A stretch of 64,000 bases of DNA from Dromaius novaehollandiae (GCF_036370855.1 NC_088132.1:63712841-63776840); one strand, 5' to 3'; shown: positions 44,890 through 60,029, counted from the stretch's first letter. The notes: a model not told the origin generated them from the letters alone. A program made the numbers and translations.

Positions 44890-47800
44890 GCTCTTGACAT
44901 AAACCCTGAGCATTTTCTAAATTATTTCAAACGTAGAGACATCCACACAGATGGTGATTATTTTCAAATATTCTTGATGCAGAGCTGCAGGGAGTATGTG
45001 ACATATCCTATCAAGTATGTATTATTGAAATTGTTTCCTTATGGAGTTTGGAAAAAGATCGCAACACTTAGGCAAGAAAATAATAAGAGGGAGATGGCAG
45101 AGAGAGGAATAGTTGAGTGAAAGTAAACTGTGTGGTCCTATTTTCTAATCAAATAATATGGTACAAGGAGAGAATCCACTGACTGAAGTTGCAGCATACA
45201 TTAAAAATGGAAAAGTAACTCAGCCTGGGAAACTTACTTGCCAAAAGATGCAGTGAGGCCAAAACTTGGAAAGGATTCAAAAGCCACTAGGCACTTGTAC
45301 AAACAAAATCACTCGCAATAACATAAAAGATGGTAAGTTTTTCAGAAGAGATATAAAGATTGTTGCTTTAGAGTGCAAGTCAATCAATAATTACCTGAGA
45401 GTAGAATGAAATTCCCATAGGAGAAGTTATTGTTCTGTCGTCTTTAATGGTGTTTCTTGTACCTCTTTCTTGCAACATTTAGTGTTGGCCATTGTCAGAG
45501 ACGGGGCACAAAAGTGAATAACTCAGTTCAACTTTTCTATAAACATTTAGGCCAATAAGAGCTCTTGGATGATCAGTGAAGTATTTATACAAACATTGTT
45601 GGATGACACTCCGGCAAAAAGCCTCTTAAATAGTTCAGCTAGATGCCCATGTTGTTAAGTGCGTACTGCTGGGTAATAAAGTACAGCTATCAGAAATGTT
45701 TTACAGTCTCCACAGGACTGCTGTGTCAGTGTGCCACTCCAGTATGGTTGCAGAATATATAAATGGGCAAGCCTCTGCAGAGAGTCTGCTCTCATCTGGA
45801 ATCAAAGACACTTAATGTAAACTACTACAGAAGGACTTTTTTTCTCTCTCTCTTGTTAGGAAAAATAGGGCATAGCAGTTGGTACTCCACATTTAGAGAA
45901 GGCTGTGTGTAGAGAAAGGATGTGCAGTATGTCATGGACCCAGTAATTCCACAGTATTTTTGCAATTCCCTTTCAAATAGCGCACAGTGTTTGCAACCAG
46001 ACACAGGGGTATCTACACAGCAGAAATTCATGATGTTTTTAAAGGGCGGTTTGATTAGCAGTTTCATGGCTGAACCGCAGAGTTCAATTCAGACTTCTCT
46101 ACAGTGCTAGACAACAAGGGTAAATACCCCTGTCCAGAAATCTGTGTTCTCACTGATAAATTGTTGGACTGCGTCTATGCAGTTAAATTGAAAAGTGCAA
46201 GAAAGCATTCCTGGGCACTGGAACTCAATTGTTTTTGCTGTTGGGTCATTAGACTTGGGCACACCTTTAACCTGAGCCAGCTACCTCTGGGTCAGACAAT
46301 TCCTGGACATGGCAAGGGAATTAGCATGGTTTGAGGAGTTTGAGGAGCTGCCCAAGAGGCAGCTGGGATGTGCTCATCCTGTTAGGGGAAGGGAGGAAGT
46401 CTAAAAGTCTGGGAATGGGCTAATTTCTGCCAGTGTCTTAGCTTTGGCAATGACCCCAAGCATACAGAACTTAATAGTATAGAGGCAACCTTATTTGCTT
46501 GTGGATTAGCAAGTTTAATGCTGGCTTCAGTCTACATTCCTGTGTTATGCTGCAATCATTGCTTCAGCTGCCAGGGAGATAAACTTATGATCTAAACTCA
46601 CTATGCTGAGAGAGACCTCAAGAATAGGAAATAACTGTCTTGGAGATAACACTATGGAGAGATATTCCACAGGGAAGTGGTCAACTTTAGACTGACTATC
46701 TTCAGGAGAAAGTCTTTATATGTGACACTCGGGATGCAAACCTCTGTGTTTCACAAAATCCACCAGAAAACTAGCCCAGGAAGACTTTTGATACATACCA
46801 GAGATTCCATGAAGTCTGCTAGAGATTTTGTCACTTCTATTGGATTTATATATAAAACCCACATTTGTATGTCTGCCTTCATGATGGACATCTGCATCAA
46901 ACAGCTTTAGTTCTGGGGTTTAGAGAAATGTGTTCCAATCTCAGTAATGTCATATACTTCATTTTAAGAAATAATACTGGTTCTTTCACTTTTAAAAGTA
47001 CTCTCAGCACACTTTCTCTCAGGCTGCATGTCCCAGCCTCCTGTAAAGGATATTACACTCTGAGCCACTGGACTGCCCTGCAACGTGCCTGTAACAAATG
47101 GTCCTCCCAGAATGAAGGAATGCTAAAAAGGAGGACTGTAAGTCTCAGCAACTATAATTATGTAAAGTCAGAAAACTAGATGTATTTATTTTACAATGAG
47201 ATAGGCTGTATTTAGCAGGATGCCCCCCTCCCACCAGCAAACTACAAGCCCTTTTTCTGTTAGATGAATTCCATTCTAAACAAAAAGAAAAATATATACA
47301 GTTCTGTGACAGGATTAAGAAATAGGTAACAATGTCCTGAGGAAACCTCAAAGCTGATATCAGGAATCAAGAGCTATTCCAGGAATGAAATGTGGCAGTT
47401 AAACAGGGTTTATGTTCTTGTTTGTTTTCTTTTGCATGGTACCAGTTTTGCCCCTTGGGAGATCAGCAGTGGACTGATTAGAGATGGTGTAAACTCTGGG
47501 TTTTCTTTTGGAAGGACACTGTGTGAAAAGGCTACACAAATGTCCTGTAAACTCCAAGAAGAGGTGGTGAATGACATCTTTCTTCCACCTTTTTCTACCT
47601 TCCTTATTATTAGAGAAGTAGCAAAGGGGCAAAAAACCCTGAAAAGGGGAAGTGGGAGATTGGCTCGCATCAGAATTTAAGCGTGTGCCAAGGGCTTTGC
47701 TGGATTAGACCTCAAGAGCAGCATAAAGCAGAACCCTATCAAATTCTCCAGAAATGATTTTGCAGCGTGCACACCCTGCAGTTCAGTGACAGACAGAGAT

Positions 47801-50800
47801 ATCTGAGCTAACTGCAGAACTGGATGCAGAATTGCTGTATCAGCACAGTGCTACACCCTGATTAACTGGCACGGAGGAGTTAGGTAAATTAGCTCAGGTA
47901 GCACCACACTACTGCAGCTCTTCTGGGCCACATGGCAACCAAGCTGTGCCAGATCAGGTAGACACTGCAGCTTTCTCAGAACTTGTAACCTGGTCCCAGA
48001 CTGCAAGCTGTACCATGCCTATAGGAATCTCCCTGTCTTTGAAAAAGTAGTCTAGTTTTGCAATCAAACTTTGCCAAAGAACATATAGAAGACTTTAGAA
48101 GTAGAAATCTTTTGCAGTGGAAACAGAAAAATACGTATTTTTTCTTTTTTGTAAACACAAAATAACCTGAGACAAATTCAGAAAATGCATTTTCATCACA
48201 GCCTCTACATTTGTGTGTGAGTATGCCAAAGTATGTTTCCAGTACAGATATTGCCCAGTTCTATTCACTCCCAATCTGCAACAGAGCAACAGTTCTTCAT
48301 CTGGTCAAATTGCCCTGAATGTGGCCAGAAGAAAGCCCCTTTTGTTTATTGTGAATAAACAGACCCTTTTCCAATAGACCAAAGTAGAGATTAAGGAAAT
48401 CCTCACTAACCTGGCTAAATGATAGCAGCTTTTGAATGTGTAATGCCCCCCCACCAAAAAAATGTTTTCAAAGGACCGTGGCTATTTTAAACACTTTTAA
48501 ATCCTTTAAAACAGGAAAACTCCAGATGGAGGTTCAAATTTTCCGTTCTTCACAATAAGATGTTCTGGGACATACTCTAAGCTAAACTGTGGTATTGATT
48601 TTTTATCAAAATATGCACTGGCACATGCAGGCGTCCCATAGGTAGGCATAATATACAAATGGCCTTGTACAGCAGTTTAAATTAGGAGGGTTTATGCCTT
48701 TGGTGGTCCTTGCACCATCACTGTGAGATGAAGTCCTCAAATATTTTGAATCTCTTAAATTGCAGTTTAAATATTTATTGGAAACTTTTTCTTCTTCCTC
48801 AAATTTAGTTTCTAGTCAAGGGAGGTAGGTTCAAATTATCTGGCCACAGAGAAAAATTACAAAGTTTTTCATGTTGTGTAGTTTTCTAGCCTGAATTCCT
48901 AAAGAAACGGAATTTATGTAATCAGAGTCTGTATGCTCCTACCAGCTGTTTGATTGTCTTGGCTAATTTGATCTGTGTGTTACAGTGGGATTGAGCACTC
49001 AGAGATATTGCTCCTTGTTTCATGAAATGAGGGCTCAAGTATTTGGTGAGAGATGCTTCTGCGCTCTCAGTGGCAGAAGCACTGCAGTGTAATCATATGC
49101 CATTTTAGACATAAGAGGATCTGCATGGCAGACAGATATTTTGAATGCAGGAAAAGCATCAGTCAGAGCTTGCATTTCCTTGGGAAGATCTAACTACATG
49201 ACAGGAAGTCAAGGGAAAACACTTTTCAACCATGCCGCTGCTTATGGAACTTTCCTTATGAAACTGTGCATCTTAGGTACAGAGTTATGAATGCAATAAT
49301 GTAATCACCTGATAATCAAGTGTTTATATTATGACACTTGGCAATCCCTTATGACTTTACCTATAGCTTTGTGATCGACACCTCTGGAGTGAGTCAGTCA
49401 TTTCATAGGAAGTTCTGATTTCTAGCTGTTGAAGTATTGTTCACAGAACTGAAAACTGAAGATAAGGTGCTTGATAACACATTATGATGACAGAATGTCC
49501 TCAGGCATTCACAGTCTAGTGAAGCAGAGAGTTATATAAGAAAGAGGCCCAGCCACTTGCTAAAATTCTGAGAGGAGTGTTTGTATATGTTGTCCAATTT
49601 CTATTAGTCAAATTAGCCTTACTCATTTTTCTAAAAGTTATATTCTTTGCTCTTATTAAATTGCTCTGATGAAATTACAATAGAAAACTGATCTTTACAG
49701 TCACTTGTGTTACTGCAGATTGGGAAGAAATGTTTGTGGTTCAACCCCTCTCTATTTCCTATTGACATTTCAATATTTCCGTGCAGGTTCTGCCTAGCAT
49801 GTGTCTGCCAAGGTTTACTACAATGTGATTAAAATGGAAAATTACTCTGTCCTGCACTGTTTAAAATGATGAGAGCAACTCTTAACTGTATCTTGGGACA
49901 AAAGAGAGAGACAGCAGTGTGGTGAATTCAATAAGCGCAACCTTTGCCAAACAGTAATAACATGACCTCAGAAAGAAAGGGCTGCAGAACCTCAGGAAAG
50001 GAGTCACTGAACAAAGTAGCCAAGTACCAGGTCTCATCTTTTCCAGCACAGGAGATGGCATGATCACCTTTCCCCAGTAAGGCTTTGTGTATATGTGCTG
50101 CATTTACATGGGGTACCTTTTGTCATATGGTAGGGGCAAGTCCTGTGGCCAGTTAAATGATGTTTTGGCACTGAACTGCAGCTAGGGAAGATGCCCCAAA
50201 GCAGAGCTCCTCTGAGCACTGGACACAACTCAGCACTATGGCTTCTCTCCTGCTCCCTGTCCTAGAGGTGAGCACTCAGGGAATCACCAAAATTTGCCGA
50301 CCAGCTGTATCTGGCACAGGGGATCATGGAGGGAGAAAGGGGCCATGGCACTGTGCTGCACAAATGCAGGAGGTACACTTACCACTGTGTGCCTGACAGT
50401 TCTCAGTAATGCAAGGCACTTGGTGTGTCTCCAGTGTGCCGTCCTGACACGGGAGCAAAGCCATTACACTCCCAAGGGCAATTCACCAGTCAGCTGGTAA
50501 CAGCAAGCACTGGGAAGAAAGCTCTTCAGAACAAATGTTTGCATAACGATGGGCATCCTTGTGCTTTCCTTTGAGCTACTTGGTAGTGATTCTGTCATCT
50601 CAAAAACAAAACACATGATACTATGAACTACTGGTCTGAGCAGGTGCGGCAATCGTTAACAAAGTTTTGCCCAGTCAAGGGTTAACACAGCCTGCTTTTG
50701 GTGGCCTCAGTTATACAGCTTTCCTCACATATCGCCACTTCGCTCCCTTCCCCATGACATTGTCACAACAAATTAAAGCCCCCATCATGCAAGCACTTCA

Positions 50801-52062
50801 TGCATGTGGGTAGTCAGAGTTAATCAGATGCCTGAGTGTTTGCAGGGTTGCAGCCTGAGAGATTCAAATCTAGAAAAGCAGCCACATAAAATGACCCATT
50901 TTGAGTGGGAGGAGAAAGGCCCACAGCAGAAGTTCTCTCTGATATGATGTTTTCTTATGTTTTTTCCAACACATCTTTCTCTCCCACACTGCATATACCT
51001 AAACACGTACAGCAAAGGCTGAAATGTGAAACTGGCGCTGTGCCAGCACTTTAAAATAGTTGTGTGGCCACAACGCTAAACCCCAGACACAGGAACAGCT
51101 GCCTGGCACGGGAGTGCCATAGACTTGTCTGTTGAATAAATTCTCGAGCAGCATTTGTCAGTTTTGAAGATTAGAAGTAGCGATTATGGGATAGTAGTAT
51201 AATGAAAAATAAAACAAAGGTAGCAAAACAAAGGGAGATCCTGTTTCTCACTGATTGTCATGCACTCCGCAGGGTCAGCAGCCCAGTTAGCACCTGCCTC
51301 ACTAATAGGTTTTAGCAAGAAAGCTGGTGCCAGACCCTTCTTTGTGGCAGCTGTTAGTCTGCAAATCAGCTCTAATGGGTGAAAAGAGTGATGTTTATCC
51401 TGCTTTTAAGTAAATACACATAACTGAATGAATATCATGGTACTTTGTGGCCTGCCCTTGCATTGCCTACGTGTTGCTAAATATGTTACATTATGTTGCC
51501 AGACAGAACATAATGTGGCAAGAAAGAAATCTGGAATTTTTTTCAAGCAATTGCCAAACTACTTTTCTTTTTTTCCCTCTACTTCATGCCTTTTGGAATA
51601 AAGCTTCATTTTCAATGCCACTTTTAGAATTATTTGATTTGACATCTTTAAATCCCATCACTTGACACTGATGTAGAGTTGGAAATGTAACACTTGTTAT
51701 GAACAATTAATTATGAAGGCTGATATAAATTCTACTTTCCCCACCCCCTTTCATTTTTCCACAACAAAAACCCAAACCCAGAGTAATTCTCTATCTGATG
51801 AGGCACTGCAGGGAGATAGAATTCATATCCTTGTCTAAATTTATGTGCATTAAAATTAACCACAAACATTTTGTTCAGGTTGTGCAAGGGATTGGGGTCT
51901 GTGGATCCATAGGAATGCTACCAGATGTGTTTTAGCTCAGAAAATTCTTCTGTGTTCAGGGTCAAAGATAAATTTAACCTCTTTGGATAGTCTTTCAGTC
52001 ACTCCCATTCTCAGTTGTAGCAGATAAGTGAGCTTTGCATGAAGTCACCTCTGCTTGCCCAA

Positions 52063-52084
52063 CTTTCACCCTAAAGGGTGAAAG
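52063..52084. repeat. Perfect inverted repeat, 10-bp arms with a 2-bp spacer
   Basis: ctttcaccct at 52063-52072 and its exact reverse complement agggtgaaag at 52075-52084 flank aa. It can form a tight hairpin or serve as a dimeric factor site. Confidence 0.8.
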
Positions 52085-53277
52085 CACTCGTAACGGATGG
52101 GCTTCAGATAACAGCTAAGCTCTCAAATGTTCAGGTTTTTGGAAACTTCCTGAAAACACTGTTACTTATAATTGGATTTAGTTCTTTGGAACAGAATCTG
52201 AAGACATTTTTGTGCGAGTTAAATCTGAATCAGAAGTAAGGCAAGAGCTATATTTTTTGCATCTTTCTGGCATTTCACCTTCTAGTTGCAGATGGAGCAA
52301 AGAGCAGAACAAAAATATAAAATATGCTTAGCAAACAAAGATAACCAACAGTATAAAGCTTCAGTAGAACTTTTTACAGTACCAATTTTACATCTTGGTT
52401 AAGTGCTGTGAATGCAATTGCCACTGCAGAAATTTCACTGTGGTTAGCTTGCCTGGGAGACATTACTTGTAGTTTGGATGTAGGGTCTGGGATATCTGTT
52501 GTGACCTGCCTTTAAAACAAAATGCTTTTGAGAAAAATTCCTTTTCCATCCACTATGGCTCTCAATACATCCATGATGGCAGGCAGAGACTCTGTAATGA
52601 AGCCTCAGGGATTTCTTGTGTAAGCTGGAGTCTAGACTTGACATAAGCATTTAATGTTGTCCCTCCTCATAGCACCCACAATTAGATGGATATGTCTGAA
52701 GCGTTATAGACTGGGGTCATTTTTTCATTGAAAAGCGGCCTGTAAGATCTCTAGGGAGTCACCCATGAGATGCAGTCAGGAATTATAATGCCCTAATGAT
52801 GAGCATGTGGGTACAGTTGCTTAATAGTAGTTTTTTTTCTCAAGCCACCTTGGGCTAAACTTTTGTCCTGTGTCTCTGAAGTCATACAGTGATAAGTATG
52901 CATCTTTACCCTTCAGCCACAGGAAAATAGCGATAAAAGTACCTGAATATGGCAGAAATTCATATAACAAGCAAAATAAGACATAAGCAGGCAGATGTAT
53001 TTTCTGTGTTAATGAAGTCTGAAAAAAGAAAGGGAAACAATTCCCATAAATTGTATAAATAAGTCATATCCAATGATTTCCTTAGGGCAGCAGGCTCCCT
53101 TTAAATGTTGTGATTGTTTTATTTATTATTACATAACAATATAGTGGGGTAGTTTCTTAGGCAGGTTTTTTTTTCATACCACAGGAATAATTCTCATTAA
53201 TGCAAATCTGTGTTGCATTTGCACATCACAAGGAAAGTCTGTTCTTAAATGGTCACTGAAATTTAGTTTTTTCCAGA

Positions 53278-53292
53278 TTTTTTTTTTTTTTT
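53278..53292 (+). repeat. 15-nt T homopolymer
   Basis: Uninterrupted T15 in AT-rich intergenic DNA. Confidence 0.8.
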
Positions 53293-56200
53293 GCATGAGT
53301 AAGCAGTGATACAATCTCTGAAAGCAACTATCATTTCCTCATTTGGATGACCTAATAATAATTTCAGCCAGACAAAATACAGTTATGCTTTCATTCCTTA
53401 GAATACACTCATGATACAGGAAGACTTCTGATGCCCCTTGTTATGTTTCATGGCTAACTGATATCACCCCTGATGCTGGTGCAGTTGCATGTGTGTTATC
53501 TATTTAAATGTAATGTTTTATTATATAATCACTCTCTATTTACAGCAAAAGTAGCAGTTCCTCCAGGAAATTCTTAAGTGTCAGTAGCATCTCATTTTGC
53601 TTGAGGTAGAGGTACAAATCTTTAGTTGTAACATGAAAGATTGCTTGGATAGCTCTAGGGACATTTCTTTAAAAACTCATTGCACCAGGCAAATTTTAAT
53701 TGCAATTAATGAGCTCTGTATGAAAGATTTACTTTATTTAAAAATCCAGAATGTAAGCCATTGTGTAAACTGATGACAAATCCTCCCTTCCTCCTTCCAA
53801 ACATTCATTTGAGTACCAGTTGGAGTTTTAGTCTCTCTGTAGGCTCAGTTCCACCCCACAGGTAACAGTGCACAAGTTTGGAGGCCTTATTTGAAAAGCC
53901 ATTGATATGGTGGAGTGAAATATACTGTAAACATGTCCTGCAGGAAAGCTGAGGCGCAAGGCCTGAAGGGTTGCATATAGCAGTAAATTACTGATCCCCA
54001 AAGACTCTGCTCTCAGCCCTTTATTTTTTCTCTCCATCCTCTCACAATGACAATGTGACCAGCCTGGTTGCCACATTGTTATTTGTTCATTGGTTTTTGC
54101 CACGATCTCTCTGTTTAATTAGTGATGTGTCACTAGGAAGTGCCTAAGGATGCTGAGGGGAGGCATTGCTTTAGAGGCGAGAGGAAACCGAAGATGAGAT
54201 TGCCACTTAGACACACTTAGCCCAGGACTGCCAGAGTGCTTTTCCCATCTGTGCTGTGTAGCATGAACAAACCCCAGAGTGTGTGTTTGCAGTAGAAATT
54301 AGAATAAATAGGAAGATGAAAGAAGTCTGTCTTGTTCCATCCCCTTGTACCAGCCAGACACTGCAAAAGAATTAGATGCAATCCAGTTGGGAAGGCTTGG
54401 GTGGTGGAGTCCATGGTGGATACCGTGCTGGCATAGCCACCACCTCTTCCTTTCCCTACAGGTTCCACAAGGATGGACAAGAGAAGCACATGGAAATGCC
54501 ACTTCATGTCAGATTACTCTGGGGGAATATTAAGGATCAGTGCAAGTTATAGCCATTTCTCCCCTATACTTTCCCAGATCTGGGGAAAACACTTAAATAC
54601 CAGTGAACTTCATAGTAGATCTTACTACTATGATCTGCTACTAGATCTGGTTTACTGCAAGGTCTAGTAAAATGAGCACTTTGGCATCGACCTGCATTTG
54701 ACAGGTTAACTACCTTAACTGGTAAGGAAACTGAACTGTAAAGATCAGCTAGACTTTCACAGACGCACATGGAGAAGCAGAGCCCAACCCCAGTTCCTGT
54801 TTCAGCCTTGGTGTATGTGTACACAATGAGACACTGTTTGTATAGGAAGATGGTCCTCCGTAGGAAATTATTTCAACACCTGAGCACTAGATGTGGCATT
54901 CAATACCTAACTTAGCCTCTTGTGTGAATCCTGCGCTCTTACTGATCCTGGGTTTGCCTTTCTGAATTCTGTGCAGCACTTTAATACATTTGTAGTCTTT
55001 GAGTTTTCCTTTTGAAGGTGTTGTTTTAATTTTTGGTTTAAGTGTGAAGGTGAGAGCTGTGCTGAGGCTGAAACTTTCTGCCAAATGTTAGACTGCAGTG
55101 AATTTTTATGGCTGAGCTGTAAAGCAGTGAAAATAGAGATTTATAGGAGAAGCTTGACAGACTGTTAATGAAAGCAGAGCTAGAGAGTGGTTACAGGTTA
55201 GAAATATATCCCTATTGATACATATTTCTGTGAAGTACCAGAGCAGCTTTGCTCTGCATGTTCCCTCCCGCCTCCAGGAAGAGCCAAGGCTCTGCAATGT
55301 GAAAAAGGAATTCTCACTATTTTCAAAAGTGTTCAGACATGTCCTGCACCTTCTGTTAGGAAATCATATAGTCAAGTGGTTACTAATACACAGTGACTAA
55401 CCTTCCTTTGAGCTCAGTGTGACACAAGCTTTGTGTCAAAGCTTTCACTGTGCAAGCATGACCTATCATTGTCATGAATTCCTGCTGTGAACTTTATTCT
55501 TTCTTTATCACTGACTTTACATAATTATTTCCGACCTTATTTAAATAAAGCAGTTTCCCTTTCTGATATGAATGTTCCTTTTCAGAGCATAATTATTCCA
55601 ATGCTTAGCATGCTTTGACTGACCTATATAGAGCTGAGTGTCTACCAAATGGATAAAGAACCAAACAAGTTACAGAAGAGGTCCTGTTGCCCTGAAACTC
55701 TCCTCCTCTCTTAGCAAATGCACTCTTATTCCAACTATTCCCAGGGTTAGAAAGGTGTAGTAGCTAATACTGTGTCAGAAGTTCAATGAAGCGTTGCAGC
55801 TGCAAAGTTTTTCTGTCTCATTTCTTCCTGGTGGTGACAGCTTTAGATTTGTCCTGGTTTTAACTAAATCCATTATATTCTGCAAGCCTGCAGCTGTGCT
55901 ATTTTCAGAAGAACCTACCATTTTGCAGATTTGGATATCAGAATTCAAGCCTTTCACAAATTTTCCATAGCTTATGGAAGTAAAGATAAGCATAGCTACG
56001 CCTTCACTCTTCTGGAGGTATTTCTGTCCATCAAGGCACTATCATCTCTGTGTGAACCCACTGCTTTATGGCGAGGACAGAGGCCTTGATTAACAAAGAG
56101 ACAGAGGCTGCCACAGTTTTCAGCATTGCAGCATTTATCTTTTCATGCCTGACCCCACATGGGAATCTAGAGCTATACCTGTATTCTCGATTAGTGAACA

Positions 56201-56813
56201 CAGAGGGCTAAATTCCTTGGGACAAAATTCTGCTTAGGGCAGCACTGTGCAATGTCCTTGCAGTACTCCCATGTGAAACAGTGATCCCAGTGAAATCCCG
56301 TGCATCACCGAGGCTTTTTCACCTTAGTCAGTGCTATTTGGCATCTCTCCACCCACCAGGGATTCAGAACCTGATAACCTGGTGCAAGGTTCATCTAAGC
56401 CTATTGTTTCAAAAATGCAGTGTCATGTTCCAGTCTGTACGTCGGGCAGAGAGGGGAAGTCATGGGTCCCAGGCCTGTTCTAAGGACAGTGCGTATTTTA
56501 TGTTAAACAGTCACTGGGTAAAATGCAGTTCTTTGACGTTCTTTGGGACGTAAGGAAGGCACAGTTCACCTCTGCCAGGGAGAGCTACAGCTTCCTTCTG
56601 CACGAGGGAGCTGGCTCCTTCTTTCATCCAATGAATCTTTAATCTCTGTGCAGCAGTAGAGTTTCAACCAGAGTGGGGACTACCCTTTTCTCCCAGAATA
56701 GCTAATGGTTTGTTGTAGTGAGACTTATTTACTCTCAAAAAAAAATTGCATATACTTTCAGCAGTGAACTTAGCAATAGCTGCTTATTGTATTAATGCTT
56801 AGACAATGAATTT

Positions 56814-56834
56814 GTCCATCCGTCCGTCCATCCC
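56814..56834 (+). repeat. Short (TCCA/TCCG)n tetranucleotide repeat
   Basis: gtcc, atcc, gtcc, gtcc, atcc units in a row: about five copies of a TCCR tetranucleotide. Confidence 0.7.
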
Positions 56835-57289
56835 TGCATCTAAGACTTCTATCCTTCTTGATGTCAAAAGCACAGTTTGTGCTCAGTATGATACGCTGCA
56901 TGACATAGACTCTGGTGCTATCTGACACCAGATGGCACGCATAGCTGATTAAAAACTCCAGGATCAGTAGAAAGAAGTAAAAAAAGAAATCAGTGCTCTG
57001 ATTTTGTTGTTCATTTCCAAATATACTTCAATAAAAGCCTCACATCTTATAGCTCTTCTCGAACTGTCAGTCGTCGCCAGTTTGCAAAAAGAGTGACAAG
57101 GAGATAATTGCCTTACTATAGAGTGCATGGCAAGATTTCTGAGGGAATTGTGGGACCTAGGATACAGGAAGGTGAGGAGTCACATGAAGTGTGAGTTTTC
57201 ACACTTAAATATAATGCATATAATTTTCCATGTGAAAAAGCTGATAGATTTAGATTTAGATATAGGTGGATACAGTGATGCATATAACA

Positions 57290-57870
57290 GCATCATAGAA
57301 TCAGTGAAAAAGTGTAGGCTAGCGGGGACCTCTGGAGATCAGCCAGTCCAAACTCCCCCTCCAAACAGAACTAATTCAGGGTCCGTCCAGGTTGCTCAGG
57401 GCTTTGCTCACTCACATGTTCAGTATCTCCAAGGCTAGAGCCCCCACCAGCCTCTCTGGGCAGCCTGTTCCAGTGCTTTACCAAGAATTTGTTGTCAGTG
57501 TCGCCTCTTGTCCTTTTGCTGCACAACACTGACAAGAGCCTGGTGTTGCCCTCCTCCTAGCCTTCCTCTAGGCTGGGCATGACTGCTGTTAGATGTCCCC
57601 ACTCTTCTGCAGGCTGAACAACCCCCATGCCTTCAGGCTCCCCCTGCATTGTTCGTTGCAGCCTTCTAACCATCATGCTGGCTGGCCCTCTGATGGGCTC
57701 TCTTCCATTTGTCTGTGTCTGCTATACTGGGAGGTCCAAAGCTGAGTGCAACACTCAAGATAAAATCTGGGAATTTATGAATAAAGGGAAATAATCACTT
57801 CCCTTGTTCTGCTGGCTGCACTCTCCCTCATGCAGCCAAGTATGTGGTTAGCCTTCATTGCTACAGGGCT
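57290..57870 (-). mobile_element. CR1 LINE 3' fragment
   Basis: The left edge carries the CR1 3'-terminal signature on the minus strand (catcatagaatcagtg), followed by ggggacctctggagatc and the diagnostic blocks cagcctctctgggcagcctg, cctcttgtccttttgctgc and gcaggctgaacaaccccc. About 580 bp is left, covering only the 3'UTR and the end of ORF2; the right edge is at about gccttcattgctacagggc. Too short and decayed to encode anything. Confidence 0.9.
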
Positions 57871-60029
57871 TAATAACATAGGAATACAAAGTTTCATTTC
57901 TTTGGCTTTGAAAATGAATATTCCGTCTAGTTCCCCTGTCATACTAGAAGAAGCAGTATGCTAATACAGCAATGTACGTACCAGTTAAATACTTACATGT
58001 AAGAAACAGTACTTGCTGTGCTAAGGGCCTCTTCTATATTTGTAAATTTAATCTTTATTCCTGGTTCAGGAACAATCAATCTGATTCTGCAAAGTCTCTT
58101 GGGCCTTCCTGAAAGTAGAGGTAAAAGAACTATAATTTGAAGCCATTATCTTTGAGATAAGCCCAAGAGGGAAGGAAAAGGCGACTCAGATCCTGGTTTT
58201 AGATGGAAAATTTAAATGGAAACATGGTGTATTTCTTAATTTGATCTTGGAATCATCCCACCTCCGATACCATATTGACAGTGTATGTGTCTAAGCAGTA
58301 CTAAAACTCTCCAAAACTTACTGATTCCATCTGAAAGCCTGTTTAATTGTGTTTGTTTTCTGTTAGATAAAAAAAATTACAAGTTCCCTGAAATAATATA
58401 AAGTCACACCTCTAAAATAAGCTTATATGAAGAAAATATTTTATCAGATCATTGCATTGTTTTTTCTTTTTATTTTAATGACTCTCATGAGGAACTGAAC
58501 AATTGATTGGCATCCTTGTTGGAAGTTATGGTTCTCCCAGTGCTTGCTGTTTGGTTCTGCTGGCATATGATATCTATAGGTCCCCTTTGCTGATAAATAA
58601 TTAGGTTACTTAATAACCTCACTGAGTACTGTAGTATTCTAACCAATTATAAAATGTCAAACACACAACTGTATAAAAATAAGATTTCTAGATCAAAGAG
58701 ATTATTCTAGTAAATAAATAAGTTTATCATACACCCCAAACTTATTTTTCCACCAAAATAAAATTTGGGGTATTTTTTAGGAAACAGATTTTGTATGAGT
58801 ATTAGCTGAGCATTCAGATTTTTAAGATTCCTCTAAGTATTATGAATAGGAGTCTATGTATGCTTGTGGTTAAAATGAGTAATTATTTAGGAATAAACTG
58901 TTGCTGAAGAGCTGTTTGAAGAGTGCTGACATGCCGCAGACTTGGTCAGACTCTTCAGTTCCAGGGGACCTGGAAGCCCCAGGGTGCCTGGGAGTTCTGT
59001 GAGACAAAGTGATCGGTGAGCGACAGTGGCACTGTGAGCTGCTGTGACCTTAGGAAGAACCCCAGGGAAATTATTAGCCACTTACCTTCCAAAGGTGAAT
59101 TTCACAAAGTCACTATCTGGATGTGACTAGATTTCTCTAGTGTCCTTCTCCCTTATTTCAGGTTAAAGCGAATCTCTGGCCCCACTAGCATATATACTGG
59201 CTTGCAGAGTTTTTTTCCACCTCACATTTTTGTAGTAGTTGGTCTTCTGCTTGGATTGCGGGTTTCTCATATTGTGCCCAGTACTACTGGTTTACTGGGT
59301 TTTAATGAGAGATTTTCAAGACAGACTCAGTTAATCCTGCTGAGGAAAAAAACCCAAGACCCAAAATCCTCTGTGACAAAAATTCACTATGTAGGAGATA
59401 TCAAAACTGACAGCTAAACTCTCCTGCTGCTGTATTTTAAATGGTGAAGTGTCTCCTGAAAAGTTTTGCTCTCATAAACTTGTAAATATCTGAGTTTAAA
59501 CTTACAGTGCTCAACCTAGTTAGCAGGAAGCACAAATGAAACTCTACGTGCGTGAACCTGGCACTGCATCATGCTCTGATGCAGGTACATCTCACAGGTC
59601 CTATCCTGTTGGAGCACGTTACTTTGACAGAGCTGACTGGAAGCCCTAATGTTGGTGACATACAATTTCTCAGATATCACAGAGTTCAAAAATATGGTGA
59701 AAAGGTATGCCAATCCTTTGACCATGGCATGGCATGTACAAATAATACCATAAATAAAACTTAGAGTGGCAGACTCTCTGCTGTTGCTTAAGATTAGTAA
59801 GACTCAGGGGCCTTGTTAATAAAATGGTAAGAGTCTAACCGTGAGGGCTGAGGGAGACTTTTAATGGAGGAATGGAGAAAGGGTTGGCTGATCACATCTG
59901 GAACGAACCAAAAAGGCATGGAGAGGGAGGCAAGTCCCAGGATTGTATTGGTTCTGGGATCTAAAACAGGTTTGGGTGGCCCATCCTCTCCCTGGGTAGC
60001 ATCTCCATGCTGGGGTTTGTATTCAGCCT
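57871..60029. other. Intergenic DNA between two CR1 copies
   Basis: AT-rich with no recognisable gene; open frames are at most 96 codons. Nothing else stands out. Confidence 0.6.

Larger units (their letters stand above)
38061..57289. other. Long intergenic desert, no gene recognised
   Basis: Nineteen kilobases of AT-rich sequence without supportable coding exons, RNA genes or clear mobile elements. Visible structures are a 35-bp tandem duplication (42374-42443), a 171-codon open frame (43562-44077), an (ATT)n tract at 44749-44765, an A-rich tract (44854-44889), a 22-bp hairpin (52063-52084), a T15 run (53278-53292) and a (TCCR)n stretch (56814-56834). Confidence 0.6.
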
